64,000 nucleotides of DNA from Trinickia caryophylli (lineage in GTDB: Bacteria > Pseudomonadota > Gammaproteobacteria > Burkholderiales > Burkholderiaceae). Of this stretch, positions 21,924 to 30,821 are shown piece after piece (positions within the stretch are counted from its first letter, which is position 1; each line of letters starts with the position of its first letter). The stretch lies in contig NZ_CP139971.1 in NCBI RefSeq assembly GCF_034424545.1, positions 1,860,001 through 1,924,000 on the forward strand. The letters are read 5' to 3'. The position numbers and the translations under genes are program-made. The notes under the pieces are model-generated. The model made no database searches. It saw only the letters and a program-made list of their open reading frames with translations, and was not told the DNA's origin.

Positions 21924-23519
21924 ATGCAAAGTCAAGAGAACGTGAGCATGCCCCCGGCAACGGCCTATATCGGCATCGGGCAAATAAAACCACTTGGCGC
22001 GTCGACCGACGTGCCGGCCACGGGTGGCGGTTGCGGCACGCACGGCGGCGATGGTAAGGCGAGCTGCGGCACGTCGGGCGGCCCCGACGACATGCCCGCC
22101 GAGGTCTGGGAGAAGGTCAAGAACCATCCGTGCTATTCGGAAGAAGCGCATCACCACTATGCGCGGATGCACGTCGCCGTCGCGCCGGCCTGCAACATCC
22201 AGTGCAACTACTGCAATCGCAAATACGACTGCTCGAACGAATCGCGCCCCGGCGTCGTGTCTCAGAAGCTGACGCCTGAGCAGGCGGTGAAGAAGGTCGT
22301 CGCGGTCGCGAGCGAGATTCCGCAGATGACGGTGCTCGGCGTTGCCGGCCCCGGCGACTCCCTCGCGAATCCGAAGAAGACGTTCGATACGTTCCGGATG
22401 CTGCAGGAGCAGGCGCCCGACATCAAGCTGTGCCTGTCGACGAACGGACTCGCGCTGCCCGAGCTCGTCGACGAAATCTGCAAGTACAACATCGATCACG
22501 TGACGATCACGATCAACATGGTCGATCCGGCGGTCGGCGAACAGATTTATCCGTGGATCTTCTGGAATCACAAGCGCGTGACGGGCTACGAAGCGGCGAA
22601 GATTCTGCACGAGCAGCAGATGAAGGGCCTCGAGATGCTGACCGCGCGCGGCGTGCTGACCAAGATCAATTCGGTGCTGATCCCGGGCATCAACGACGAG
22701 CATCTGATCGAGGTGAATCGCGAAGTGAAAAAGCGCGGCGCGTTCCTGCACAACATCATGCCGCTCATTTCGGAAGCCGAGCACGGTACCTACTTCGGTC
22801 TGAACGGCCAGCGCGGCCCGACCGCGCAGGAACTGAAGGCCGTGCAGGACGCGTGCATGGGCGGCGCGAACCTGATGCGCCATTGCCGGCAGTGCCGCGC
22901 GGATGCGGTCGGCCTGCTCGGCGAGGACCGCAGCGAGGAGTTCACGCTCGACAAGATCGAGCAGATGGAAGTCGTCTACGACCTCGATCGCCGTCGCGAA
23001 TACCAGAACCGCGTCGAGGCGGAGCGAAACGCGCAGCATGTGGCGAAGCAGGAAGCGCTGGCCGCGTCGATGGCGCTCGACGTTGCCGACGACCTGAAGG
23101 TGCTCGTTGCCGTCGCGACCAAGGGTGGCGGCCGCGTGAACGAGCACTTCGGCCACGTGACCGAGTTCCAGATCTTCGAGGTGTCGGCGGCCGAGGCGCT
23201 GTTCGTCGGTCATCGCCGTGTCGATCTGTATTGCCAGGGCGGCTTTGGCGACGACGAGCAGTTGCCGTCCGTCGTGCGCGCAATCAACGACTGCCACGCG
23301 GTGCTCGTCGCGAAGATCGGTGCGTGCCCGCGTGATGAGCTGTCGCAGGCCGGCATCGAACCGGTCGACGGGTACGCCGGCGAGTTCATCGAGAAGGCGG
23401 CGCTGGCCTGGTTCGGCGATTACCGCAGCCGTATCGCGTCCGGTGCGATCGTACATGCCGACCGGGGTGACGCGGCAATCCGTCAGGGCGCGTTCACCGG
23501 CGGCGCCGCGGCGGCGTGA
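21924..23519 (+). CDS. nifB: FeMo-co biosynthesis radical SAM protein NifB
   Basis: A 531-residue NifB. It fuses two [4Fe-4S] clusters and inserts carbide to make NifB-co, the precursor of FeMo-co. The radical SAM motif CNIQCNYC lies near 90-97. The partner-cluster ligands include [13 protein letters not shown] near 35 and the [13 protein letters not shown] segment near 318. A NifX/NafY-like domain ([20 protein letters not shown]) occupies the last 140 residues. Start ATG 21924 follows GGAGAGA; the promoter at 21867 rules out starts upstream of it. Confidence 0.97.
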   Translation: MQSQENVSMPPATAYIGIGQIKPLGASTDVPATGGGCGTHGGDGKASCGTSGGPDDMPAEVWEKVKNHPCYSEEAHHHYARMHVAVAPACNIQCNYCNRKYDCSNESRPGVVSQKLTPEQAVKKVVAVASEIPQMTVLGVAGPGDSLANPKKTFDTFRMLQEQAPDIKLCLSTNGLALPELVDEICKYNIDHVTITINMVDPAVGEQIYPWIFWNHKRVTGYEAAKILHEQQMKGLEMLTARGVLTKINSVLIPGINDEHLIEVNREVKKRGAFLHNIMPLISEAEHGTYFGLNGQRGPTAQELKAVQDACMGGANLMRHCRQCRADAVGLLGEDRSEEFTLDKIEQMEVVYDLDRRREYQNRVEAERNAQHVAKQEALAASMALDVADDLKVLVAVATKGGGRVNEHFGHVTEFQIFEVSAAEALFVGHRRVDLYCQGGFGDDEQLPSVVRAINDCHAVLVAKIGACPRDELSQAGIEPVDGYAGEFIEKAALAWFGDYRSRIASGAIVHADRGDAAIRQGAFTGGAAAA

Positions 23520-23589
23520 GCCTCGCCGGACGGCGCCGTGCCTGACGGGGCGGCGCCGATCAGATATCAACCCCACAAGGAGCATCAAG

Positions 23590-23784
23590 ATGGCCCTGAA
23601 GATTATCGCTTCGACCTGCACCGGCTGTTCCGCGTGCGAGCCGGAGTGTCCGAACGTCGCGATCAGCGAGAAGGGCGGCGTGTTCGTCATCGACCCGAAG
23701 AAGTGCACCGAATGCGAAGGGCATTTCGACGCGCCGCAGTGCGTTGCCGTGTGTCCGGTCGACGGCTGCATCGTCCAGGCCTGA
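23590..23784 (+). CDS. fdxN: 2[4Fe-4S] ferredoxin FdxN-like
   Basis: A 64-residue bacterial-type ferredoxin with [12 protein letters not shown] near 10 and [18 protein letters not shown] near 39, giving eight cysteines. Genes of this type follow nifB in many diazotrophs and donate electrons to NifB or nitrogenase. AAGGAG precedes the ATG. Confidence 0.95.
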   Translation: MALKIIASTCTGCSACEPECPNVAISEKGGVFVIDPKKCTECEGHFDAPQCVAVCPVDGCIVQA

Positions 23785-23855
23785 GCGCGGATCAGCATCG
23801 CATTCAGCCGCACGAACTAAGCGTGCGGTTCAATTACAAGGAGGGAATCGGGATC

Positions 23856-24260
23856 ATGCTGCCTAATGTGACCATCACCAGCGCGGCCGACAAGTTCATG
23901 CGCCGCATCGTCCGCTTCTCGGGGCTGCCCGCCGGCGCGGGCTTTCGTCTTGTCGTCAGCGCGGGAGGCTGCTCGGGCTACAACGCGGAGTTCAGCGCCG
24001 AGGCGGCCCCCGGGCCCGAAGAGCAGGTGCTGGAGGTCGACGGCTTGCGCCTGTTCCTGGCGGCGGAGAGCCGCATCCTCCTCGACGGCGTGACGATCGA
24101 TTTCATCGACACGCCGACGCAGTCGGGCCTCTCGTTCACCAACCCGAACCACGCGCCGTGTGCGTGCAGCAGCGCCGAGCCGGCCACGCCCGGTGTCGCG
24201 AAGATCGGCATCGATGCGATCGGGCGCGGCCGGCCGCCGCAGCTGTCGCGCCCTTCGTGA
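23856..24260 (+). CDS. nif-specific A-type Fe-S carrier (NifIscA/HesB)
   Basis: A 134-residue A-type carrier with VSAGGCSGYNAEFSAE (Cys near 39) and the C-terminal pair in HAPCACSSAE near 100, followed by a ~30-residue tail absent from IscA. AAGGAGG lies upstream of ATG 23856. It is the third A-type carrier in the window and probably serves NifB or nitrogenase maturation. Confidence 0.88.
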   Translation: MLPNVTITSAADKFMRRIVRFSGLPAGAGFRLVVSAGGCSGYNAEFSAEAAPGPEEQVLEVDGLRLFLAAESRILLDGVTIDFIDTPTQSGLSFTNPNHAPCACSSAEPATPGVAKIGIDAIGRGRPPQLSRPS

Positions 24261-24276
24261 CGGATCGGAGCCGGCC

Positions 24277-24859
24277 ATGTTCGCCGAATCCAGCGCGCTC
24301 GACGACGCCCTTGCCGACTTTGGCAGTTCGGCGCTGGGCGCCGGCTTGCCGAACGACGTCGCCGCGTGGATCGAGGCGGCCGGCCGGCTGCGGGATCGCC
24401 CCGACGACGCGCGCGCGCTGCTTGAACGCGCACGCGCCGCGGCGCCCACGCATCCGGCGCCGCTGATCGCGCTGTACCGCTTTCATTTCTACGGTCATCG
24501 GCTCGCGCAGGCGCGCCGTCGGCGAAGCGGCGCGCGCGGTCGCGCGCTCGGCCCTCGGCCCGCGTTTCGGGGACGTGCCGCCGGGCAGCGACGCGGTTCG
24601 CGACGACGTGGCGGTGCGCATCTATCTGTTCGTGCTGAAGGGGCTCGCGTATCTGAATCTGCGGCTCGGCGACGCGGACGCCGCGCGCGTGCAGCTGAAC
24701 GAACTGCGGCACCTCGATCCGGACGACCAGATCGGCGGCGCGTTACTGATGCACGTGCTGATGCGTCACGAGCGGAGCACGGATCTCGCCGACGAAGACG
24801 AACTGCAGCGCGCGCATCCGGCGCGCGGCTGGGGGGAGCAGGCGGAGGTGAGGCGATGA
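24277..24859 (+). pseudogene. nif-linked helical protein, frameshifted
   Basis: Reading from ATG 24277 gives MFAESSALDDALADFGSS and helical sequence to LIALYRFHFYGHRLAQAR, then the frame turns into Arg-rich nonsense. One frame over it continues as VGEAARAVARSALG and KGLAYLNLRLGDADAARVQL to the stop at 24859. Removing one C from the CC at 24516-24517 would join the halves into about 193 residues. The rebuilt protein is a paralogue of the gene at 8047-8535. A real mutation or a sequencing error in a GC-rich run are both possible. The stop overlaps the next start. Confidence 0.75.
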
Positions 24860-25680
24860 GCCGGCCCGGTGCGGCGCGCTCGCCCGTATGCGACATTCCT
24901 GCGCTGCATTGGCAGGGCGGGCCGATCGACTGCATGAGCTGCCCGTACGTGCATCTGCGCGCGACGGGGGAGAGCGACGGCTGCGAGCCGGGTCATGCGT
25001 GCATGCAGGATGCCTACGCGCGCCGCATCGACCGGTTCTTCCACTGGTACCCGGCACTGGGCAATGAGCAGCTTGCGCATCCGTATTTCGAGGTGCGTGC
25101 GATCGCGGCGCGCCATGCCGACGTGTTCCGGCTGCCGGCGCTGATCGACGATCCTGACGAGACGGTGCGTCTGCAGATCGCGTTGCGTTTGCCGCAAGCC
25201 TATTTGTCCCGGCTCGTCGACGATCCGCATCGAGAGGTGCGGATCCGGGTCGCGCAGCGCCTCGAACCGGCCGCGCTCGCCAGCATGCGGAACGACCCGG
25301 ACTACGGTGTGCGCGAATGGGTCGCGCGACGCCTGGTCGCCGCGCTGCTGCCGGTGATGATGCACGACGCGGATCGCTGCGTACGGATGCGCGTCGCCGA
25401 GCGGATCGACATGCCCGCGCTGCTGCGGATGGCCGACGACGCCGACGCCGAGGTACGCCGGCTCGTCGCCGGGCGGCTGCCGCCGGCGCTGCTCGATCGC
25501 ATGCTTGCCGACACGGATTGGCGTGTGCGCTGGGAGGTTGCGCGCCGCGCGCCGCCCGGGATCGCCGTGCTGCTGCTCGACGACGCGGACGACGAAGTGC
25601 GCGCGCTCGCCGGCCAGCGGCTGCGATCGAGCGATCCGTCGCAACCGCTTGAACTCGATAGAGGAGCCGACCATGGGTGA
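24856..25680 (+). CDS. leucine-rich-variant (LRV) Fe-S protein
   Basis: A 274-residue protein with an N-terminal cysteine cluster (Cys near 12, then DCMSCPY and CEPGHACMQ) that would bind a 4Fe-4S cluster. Behind it are eight or so ~24-residue LRV repeats, seen as recurring DD-x-VR-x-x-VA-x-R-L units such as DDPHREVRIRVAQRLEPAAL. This is the family known from Azotobacter vinelandii next to nif genes. Its function is not established. It overlaps both neighbours. Confidence 0.88.
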   Translation: MSRPGAARSPVCDIPALHWQGGPIDCMSCPYVHLRATGESDGCEPGHACMQDAYARRIDRFFHWYPALGNEQLAHPYFEVRAIAARHADVFRLPALIDDPDETVRLQIALRLPQAYLSRLVDDPHREVRIRVAQRLEPAALASMRNDPDYGVREWVARRLVAALLPVMMHDADRCVRMRVAERIDMPALLRMADDADAEVRRLVAGRLPPALLDRMLADTDWRVRWEVARRAPPGIAVLLLDDADDEVRALAGQRLRSSDPSQPLELDRGADHG

Positions 25681-26035
25681 CATCAACCGCGACGACGACG
25701 TGATCGAGGTCTCTTTTCCGCCGCGCTTTTCGTTCGGCGAACGGGTGATCGCGCGCTCGGTGATCCGCAACGACGGGACGTACACGGGCAAGGATATCGG
25801 CGATGTGCTCGTCAACAAGGGCGACATCGGCTACGTGACGAGCATCAACACGTTTCTTCAGCAGTTCTACATCTACGCGGTCGATTTCGTCGAGACCGGG
25901 CATCGGGTCGGCATGCGGGCGAAGGAGCTGTGCACGCTCGACAACCTGCCCGACGACGTGCTCGACAAGCTCGGCAAGCGTGCGGACCGGCTCGGCGCGC
26001 TCGGCCGCGGCGACGAACAGGAGGCGGCATCGTGA
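25673..26035 (+). CDS. nifZ: NifZ family protein (copy 1)
   Basis: A 120-residue protein with the NifZ core: FSFGERVIARSVIRNDGTY, GDVLVNKGDIGYVTSINTFL, then YAVDFVETGHRVGMRAKEL. NifZ helps form the second P-cluster of the MoFe protein. GAGGAG precedes ATG 25673, which lies inside the end of the LRV gene. Confidence 0.93.
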   Translation: MGDINRDDDVIEVSFPPRFSFGERVIARSVIRNDGTYTGKDIGDVLVNKGDIGYVTSINTFLQQFYIYAVDFVETGHRVGMRAKELCTLDNLPDDVLDKLGKRADRLGALGRGDEQEAAS

Positions 26036-26319
26036 GCACGATGGAGCCGATGCGGGAACCCGAGTACGCGTGGGGCATGCGCGTGGTCGCGCTGGACGAT
26101 CTGTTCAACGACGGCAGCTATCCGGACCACGAGCCGGGAGAACGGCTCGTCGACGCCGGTGCGCTCGGCGAGATCGTCAATGTCGGGCAGATCGTCGAGA
26201 CGGGCGAGCCGGTCTACCTGGTCGAGTTCGGCCGGCAGGTGATCGGCTGCACCGAGGACGAGATCGCACCCGCGCCGGCCGGACTGCTCCCGGAGCATGA
26301 CGAGGAGGCGGCGCGATGA
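26032..26319 (+). CDS. nifZ: NifZ family protein (copy 2, shorter)
   Basis: A 95-residue relative of NifZ: WGMRVVALDDLFNDGSYPDH, GALGEIVNVGQIVETGEPVY, LVEFGRQVIGCTEDEI. The start is taken as GTG 26032, because AGGAGG is 7 bases upstream and GTGA overlaps the previous stop. ATG 26041 would be too far from it. Two adjacent nifZ-type genes suggest duplication and divergence. Confidence 0.85.
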   Translation: MSTMEPMREPEYAWGMRVVALDDLFNDGSYPDHEPGERLVDAGALGEIVNVGQIVETGEPVYLVEFGRQVIGCTEDEIAPAPAGLLPEHDEEAAR

Positions 26320-26675
26320 TCGCGTGCAAGCAGCCGGAATCGGCCGCTTGCGCAGCCGGCTCGGTCGTCGTCGACCTTACGCTGCGCAGGATCGAGTGGG
26401 CGTTGCGCGAGCGCGTGAGATACCGCTACGTCAGCCCGCGCGTGCTGCCCGACGGCGACGGCTTCCGGATCGAAAGCCCGTGCTGCTCGCGCAACGTGGA
26501 TCCGAAGGGCGGCGTGATCGATATCGCGCGGCTCGTGTGCGGCGCGGCGGGCCTCTGGTCCTTGTACGCACGCGATCACGATGCGGGCCGGTGGACCTGG
26601 TGGCAGGAAAGTCCGGATCTCGACGCGTTGCTCGACACGCTGTGCGTCGATGCCGATCGCGTGTTCTGGCGATGA
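26316..26675 (+). CDS. conserved nif-linked protein, possibly DUF3024 family
   Basis: A 119-residue soluble protein. The pattern RVRYRYVSPRVLPDGDGFRI, ESPCCSRNVDPKGGVIDIA, WSLYARDHDAGRWTWWQES recalls DUF3024 proteins seen in some nif regions; that match is from memory. One CC pair (near 56-57) and a C-terminal DTLCVDADRVFW are visible. It overlaps nifZ-2 by four bases. The function is unknown. Confidence 0.6.
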   Translation: MIACKQPESAACAAGSVVVDLTLRRIEWALRERVRYRYVSPRVLPDGDGFRIESPCCSRNVDPKGGVIDIARLVCGAAGLWSLYARDHDAGRWTWWQESPDLDALLDTLCVDADRVFWR

Positions 26676-26700
26676 CGCGCGTGCGGCGAAGGAGCCCCCG

Positions 26701-27855
26701 ATGATCTATCTCGATCACAACGCCACGACCCCGCCCGCACCAGCGGCCGTCGAAGCGATGCTCGCCGTGATGACCGACGTGTGGGCGAATGCGTCGTCGC
26801 AGCATTCGGTCGGTCAGCAGGCGAAACGTGCGCTGGCTGCCGCGCGCGCCACGATCGCGGCAGCGCTCGGCTGCAAGCCGAAGGAACTGATCTTCACGAG
26901 CGGCGCGACCGAGGCGAACCATCTCGCCGTGCTCGGCCTGTCCGCGCAGGCGGCGGGACGGCCGCGTCTCGTGTTCGGCGCGGTCGAGCATGCGGCGCAT
27001 CTGAAGCTTGCGCGCTCGCTCGCCGCGCAGGGCCATCCGGTCGATTTCATCGCGGTGCGCGCCGACGGCACGCTCGATCTCGACGATGCGGCCCGCGTGA
27101 TCGGCCCCGACGTCGCGCTCGTATCGGTGATGGCCGCGAACAACGAGACCGGTGTGCTGATGCCTGTCGCCGAACTGCGCGCGCTCGCGCATGCGGCAGG
27201 CGCGCGCCTGCACGTCGATGCGACGCAGTTCGTCGGCAAGCAGCCGTTCGATTTTTCGGCGCTCGGCGCCGACGCCGTGTCGCTGTCGGCGCACAAGCTG
27301 CGCGGCCCGAAGGGGATCGGCGCGCTGATCGTGCGCGACGGTGTGCCGATTGCGGCGCAGTTTCTCGGCAGCCAGGAACGGCATCGCCGCGGCGGCACCG
27401 AGAACCTGCCGGCGATCGCAGGCTTTGCCGCCGCGCTCGACCGGTTGCCCGACGCCGCGGTCGAAGCCGCGCGCGTCGGCGCGCTGCGCGACGCGCTGGA
27501 GGAGGGGCTGCGCCGCGCGCTGCCCGACGTGCACGTGTACGGCGCGAGCGCGCCGCGCCTGGCGGGGACGAGCTACCTGCGCATCGGCCGGCTGGAAGCC
27601 GAGACCGTGTTGCAGCGCTGCGAGCAGATCGGCGTGTCCGCGTCGTCCGGCTCGGCATGCTCGTCAGGCGGCAGCGAGCCGTCGCACGTGCTGACCGCGA
27701 TGGGCGTCGCGCCCGACGAGGCGTTGTGCGCGGTTCGTTTCTCGCTCGGCGCGGACACGACGGCGCGCGATGTCGACTACCTGCTCGCCGCGTTGCCGCC
27801 GCTGCTGCTGCCGCTGCTGGCGGAATCGGCGGAATCGGCCGAACCAACGATGTGA
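26701..27855 (+). CDS. nifS: cysteine desulfurase NifS
   Basis: A 384-residue PLP desulfurase that supplies sulfur for nitrogenase clusters. YLDHNATTPPAPAAVEAM starts at residue 3. [18 protein letters not shown] near 200 holds the PLP lysine and SASSGSACSSGGSEPSHVL near 317 the active-site Cys. Its 3' end encodes a Leu/Ala run and a 9-bp repeat (AESAESAEP). It is the second desulfurase of the window, beside iscS. Confidence 0.95.
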   Translation: MIYLDHNATTPPAPAAVEAMLAVMTDVWANASSQHSVGQQAKRALAAARATIAAALGCKPKELIFTSGATEANHLAVLGLSAQAAGRPRLVFGAVEHAAHLKLARSLAAQGHPVDFIAVRADGTLDLDDAARVIGPDVALVSVMAANNETGVLMPVAELRALAHAAGARLHVDATQFVGKQPFDFSALGADAVSLSAHKLRGPKGIGALIVRDGVPIAAQFLGSQERHRRGGTENLPAIAGFAAALDRLPDAAVEAARVGALRDALEEGLRRALPDVHVYGASAPRLAGTSYLRIGRLEAETVLQRCEQIGVSASSGSACSSGGSEPSHVLTAMGVAPDEALCAVRFSLGADTTARDVDYLLAALPPLLLPLLAESAESAEPTM

Positions 27856-27880
27856 ACCTGGAAATTATCGGAGCCTGACC

Positions 27881-28099
27881 GTGAAAGTGATGATCCGCAA
27901 AGACAGCAAAGGGGCGCTGAGCGCCTACGTGCCGAAGAAGGATCTCGAGGAGCCGATCGTGTCGATGGCTCGGCCAGAAATGTGGGGCGGGCTCGTCACG
28001 CTTGCGAACGGCTGGCAGCTCGAGCTGCCCGAGATGGATGCCGGCACGACGCTGCCCGTGACGGTCGAGGCGCGGCGGATCGCGGCCGCGGAGGAATGA
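27881..28099 (+). CDS. nifT: NifT/FixU family protein
   Basis: A 72-residue protein with the family pattern KVMIRKDSKGALSAYVPKKD, then WGGLVTLANGWQLELPE. Its exact role is unknown; mutants elsewhere have little phenotype. The start is GTG 27881 with GGAG upstream. Confidence 0.93.
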   Translation: MKVMIRKDSKGALSAYVPKKDLEEPIVSMARPEMWGGLVTLANGWQLELPEMDAGTTLPVTVEARRIAAAEE

Positions 28100-28100
28100 T

Positions 28101-28379
28101 ATGGCACTGACCGCCGAACAGGTCCAGGCCGTGGCCGAGGTGATCGGCTCGGCGTCGACGCTGCACGACGCGGCGCATCGTTGGCGCGAGCGTTATCCCG
28201 ACGTGCGGACGATGCAGCTGAGTGCGGCTGACATGTGCGGCGAGACGCCGGCGTTGCGCGTCGGCGCGCGCGCCGTCTACTTCGTGCGGACGGCCGGTAT
28301 GTGCCTGTCGATCACGCCACACGCGGACGAAGCGAACGCGCTGATCCTGACCGAGGACGGGGGGCTGTATGGAGCTTGA
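28101..28379 (+). CDS. small nif-linked protein, unknown (possibly DUF6129)
   Basis: A 92-residue soluble protein. It has LTAEQVQAVAEVIGSASTLH and then RWRERYPDVRTMQLSAADMC, with a C-terminal GMCLSITPHADEANALILTE. The layout recalls the DUF6129 family found beside nifT, but I cannot confirm it. GGAGGA precedes the ATG. The end overlaps the DegT-like gene by 11 bases. Confidence 0.6.
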   Translation: MALTAEQVQAVAEVIGSASTLHDAAHRWRERYPDVRTMQLSAADMCGETPALRVGARAVYFVRTAGMCLSITPHADEANALILTEDGGLYGA

Positions 28380-29532
28380 CGAGATTGCGCTCGCCGAACC
28401 GGCATGCGGCGGGCAGGAAATCGAGCTGGTGACGGCGGTGCTGCAATCGGCGCGCTGGACCGACGGGCCGATGCGCGAATCGTTCGAGCGCGCATTCGCG
28501 GGCTGGGCGGGCCGCGCGCATGCGATCGCGGTCGCGAGCGGCACGCTCGGCGCATGGATTACGTTGCGCGCGCTCGGCATTGGCCCCGGCGACGAGGTGA
28601 TCTGCGCATCGCACACCTGGCATCAGGTCGCGCAGGCGATCACGATCGCGGGTGCGACGCCGGTGTTCGCGGACATCGATTACTGGAGCGGCTGCCTGAG
28701 CGTCGACAAGGCGGCGCTGAAGACCGGCCCGCGCACGCGGGCGATCCTCGCGGGCAACACGAACGGCCATCCGGCCGCATGGGGGCCGCTGCGCGAACTG
28801 GCCGACGCGCATAGGCTCGTGCTCATCGAGGACAGCACGGAGGCGCTCGGCTCGCGCTACCGGGGCCGCACCGTGGGCGCGTTCGGCGACGTCGCGATCT
28901 TCGACTTCTCCGAACCGTCCGCGCTGTGCGCCGGCGAGGGCGGCATGCTCGTCACCGACGACGACACGCTCGCGCACGAACTGCGCTATCTGCGTGCGCG
29001 GCGCGTTGCGGATCGCGGCTCGGTGTCGGTCGGCTCGCGCGTGCCGCTGCAGGCCGGCATGAGCGAGTTGACGGCGGCGCTCGGCCTCGCGCAGCTCGCG
29101 AGCCTCGACGAACGTCTGGAGCGGCGTAAGCAGGTCGAGGCCTGGTACCACGAACAGATGCAGTCGTTCGAAGGCATCAAGCCGCCGTACATCGCCGAGA
29201 ACATCGACGAAGTTCACTGGATGCTGTACGTCGTGCATCTCGGCAAGCGCTTCACGCAAAGCGCGCGCGCGCAGATGATCGACGATATGAAGTCGTGCGG
29301 GATCGAGACTGCCGCATACAGCCATCCGCTGCACGAGCAGTTCCACTACATGCAGGCGGGCGAATCGATCGGCCGCAAGCGCGGTGTGCTGCCGGACACC
29401 GAGCGCATTGGCGACCGCGCGCTCGCGCTGCCGCTGCACACGCAGCTCGACGCCGACCACGTCAAATTCATCGTCAAGACCCTGAAGGACACCGCGACGA
29501 ACGTCGGCGCGGGCGCCGCGATCTATTTGTGA
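28369..29532 (+). CDS. DegT/DnrJ/EryC1/StrS-fold protein lacking the PLP lysine
   Basis: A 387-residue protein with the fold of sugar aminotransferases: an ARWTDGPMRESFERAFAGWA start, SGTLGAWITLRALGIGPGDE, LIEDSTEALGSRYRGRTVGA near 147, FGDVAIFDF and then GEGGMLVT near 185. In active members the stretch is SFHPTKNLTTGEGGM, with the lysine that binds PLP. Here it reads DFSEPSALCAGEGGM, so Ser stands in place of Lys. It may be a dehydratase-like or non-catalytic variant. It is followed at 12 bp by the SIR2-like gene. Confidence 0.85.
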   Translation: MELDEIALAEPACGGQEIELVTAVLQSARWTDGPMRESFERAFAGWAGRAHAIAVASGTLGAWITLRALGIGPGDEVICASHTWHQVAQAITIAGATPVFADIDYWSGCLSVDKAALKTGPRTRAILAGNTNGHPAAWGPLRELADAHRLVLIEDSTEALGSRYRGRTVGAFGDVAIFDFSEPSALCAGEGGMLVTDDDTLAHELRYLRARRVADRGSVSVGSRVPLQAGMSELTAALGLAQLASLDERLERRKQVEAWYHEQMQSFEGIKPPYIAENIDEVHWMLYVVHLGKRFTQSARAQMIDDMKSCGIETAAYSHPLHEQFHYMQAGESIGRKRGVLPDTERIGDRALALPLHTQLDADHVKFIVKTLKDTATNVGAGAAIYL

Positions 29533-29544
29533 GGATTCCCTTTC

Positions 29545-30390
29545 ATGAGCGCTTCGGTTGAAGTCGAACATATCGCCCGCCAGATCGACGCGGGCAGCGT
29601 CATTCCGTATCTCGGCCCGGGCCTGCTCGCGCTGTGCGACGACGTGCGCGTGCCGGCCACACCGGAAGCGCTCGCCGCGATCATGACGGCGAAGGTCAGT
29701 GTGCCGCACAAGATCCGCCACCGGCTCACGCAGGCCGCGCAGTTCATCGAGAACTTCAAGCATCGCAAGTCGGTCGTCGGCCTGATGGACGACGCGTTCG
29801 CGACGTCGCCGGCGCCGTCGGCGCTGCATCTCGCGCTTGCTGCGAGCGGCGCGGGACTTTACGTCGACACGTGGTACGACGACACGTTCGCGACGGCGCT
29901 CGCGCGCATGCGGCCGAACGGCTGGGCGCAGGTGCAGGGGCTGTCGCAGTCCCAGCATTTCGGCCAGTGGTTCGGCGGCTACGATGCGCACGGCGCGCCG
30001 TTGCCCGAGGTGCCGAGCGCCGGCGCGCTGCTCTACAAGCCGATCGGCTCGCATGCGCCCGCCTCGAACTACCTCGTATCCGACAGCGATTACGTCGAAG
30101 TGCTGACCGAAATCGACATCCAGACGCCGATCCCGCCCGCGGTGCAGGCATGGCGCAGCGGCCGCAGCTTCCTGTTCGTCGGCTGCCGGTTCGACGACCA
30201 GCTCACGCGGGCCTTCGCGCGCCAGATCATGAAGCGTTCGTCCGAAACGCATTGGGCGATCCTGCCCAACGAGCCGACGCGGATGGAGGCGCGTTTTCTC
30301 GACGAGCAGTGCATCGAGCGGATTGCGATGCCGCTCGACGTGTTCGCAGCGGAACTGACGAGCACGTTGCGTCCCGCGTTGGCCGCCTGA
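29545..30390 (+). CDS. SIR2-like protein
   Basis: A 281-residue protein with a sirtuin-type Rossmann start, ARQIDAGSVIPYLGPGLL, and later YKPIGSHAPASNYLVSDSDY and SFLFVGCRFDDQLTRAFARQ. These match SIR2-like domains that bind NAD or ADP-ribose. Zinc-binding cysteines of true sirtuins are absent. It forms a pair with the DegT-like gene inside the nif operon. Its role is unknown. The spacer after it is 121 bp and T-rich near its end. Confidence 0.75.
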   Translation: MSASVEVEHIARQIDAGSVIPYLGPGLLALCDDVRVPATPEALAAIMTAKVSVPHKIRHRLTQAAQFIENFKHRKSVVGLMDDAFATSPAPSALHLALAASGAGLYVDTWYDDTFATALARMRPNGWAQVQGLSQSQHFGQWFGGYDAHGAPLPEVPSAGALLYKPIGSHAPASNYLVSDSDYVEVLTEIDIQTPIPPAVQAWRSGRSFLFVGCRFDDQLTRAFARQIMKRSSETHWAILPNEPTRMEARFLDEQCIERIAMPLDVFAAELTSTLRPALAA

Positions 30391-30511
30391 CGGCCGGCTG
30401 CGCGACACCCGCAGGCGCGGCAGGCGTGGCCCGAGCGCGTCGCCGCGCGTGGTTTTTCGTTGTTTGTTTTCTCGGTTTTCTTTGGTTTTAACGTCCCCTG
30501 AGCACTTCATC

Positions 30512-30808
30512 ATGACCAAACTGACTGTTGTTCCTTCCGGCAAAACCTACGATGTTGCCGCGGGCGCCACGCTATTGCAGGCGCTGCTCGGCACGGGCGA
30601 GTCGATCGCGCACAAGTGCGACGGCAAGGCCGAATGCGGATCGTGCCACCTGTTCGTCCAAGAGGGCCGTAAGAGCCTTTCCAAAATCCAGCGTTCCGAG
30701 AACGAGAAGCTCGACACGATCGTCGGCGTCGGCTCGAAGTCGCGCCTCGCGTGTCAGGCGGTGCTCGGCGAGGAGCCCGTCACCGTCGAGCTGTTGAGCT
30801 TCGTATAA
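30512..30808 (+). CDS. plant-type [2Fe-2S] ferredoxin
   Basis: A 98-residue ferredoxin with CDGKAECGSCHLF near 36 and SRLACQAVL near 77, giving four cluster cysteines. It is a different type from the Isc fdx at 14940. It probably carries electrons to nitrogenase-related enzymes or to the flavoprotein encoded next to it. It lies 13 bp before the amine-oxidase-like gene. Confidence 0.9.
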   Translation: MTKLTVVPSGKTYDVAAGATLLQALLGTGESIAHKCDGKAECGSCHLFVQEGRKSLSKIQRSENEKLDTIVGVGSKSRLACQAVLGEEPVTVELLSFV

Positions 30809-30821
30809 GGCTAAGGCCGTC

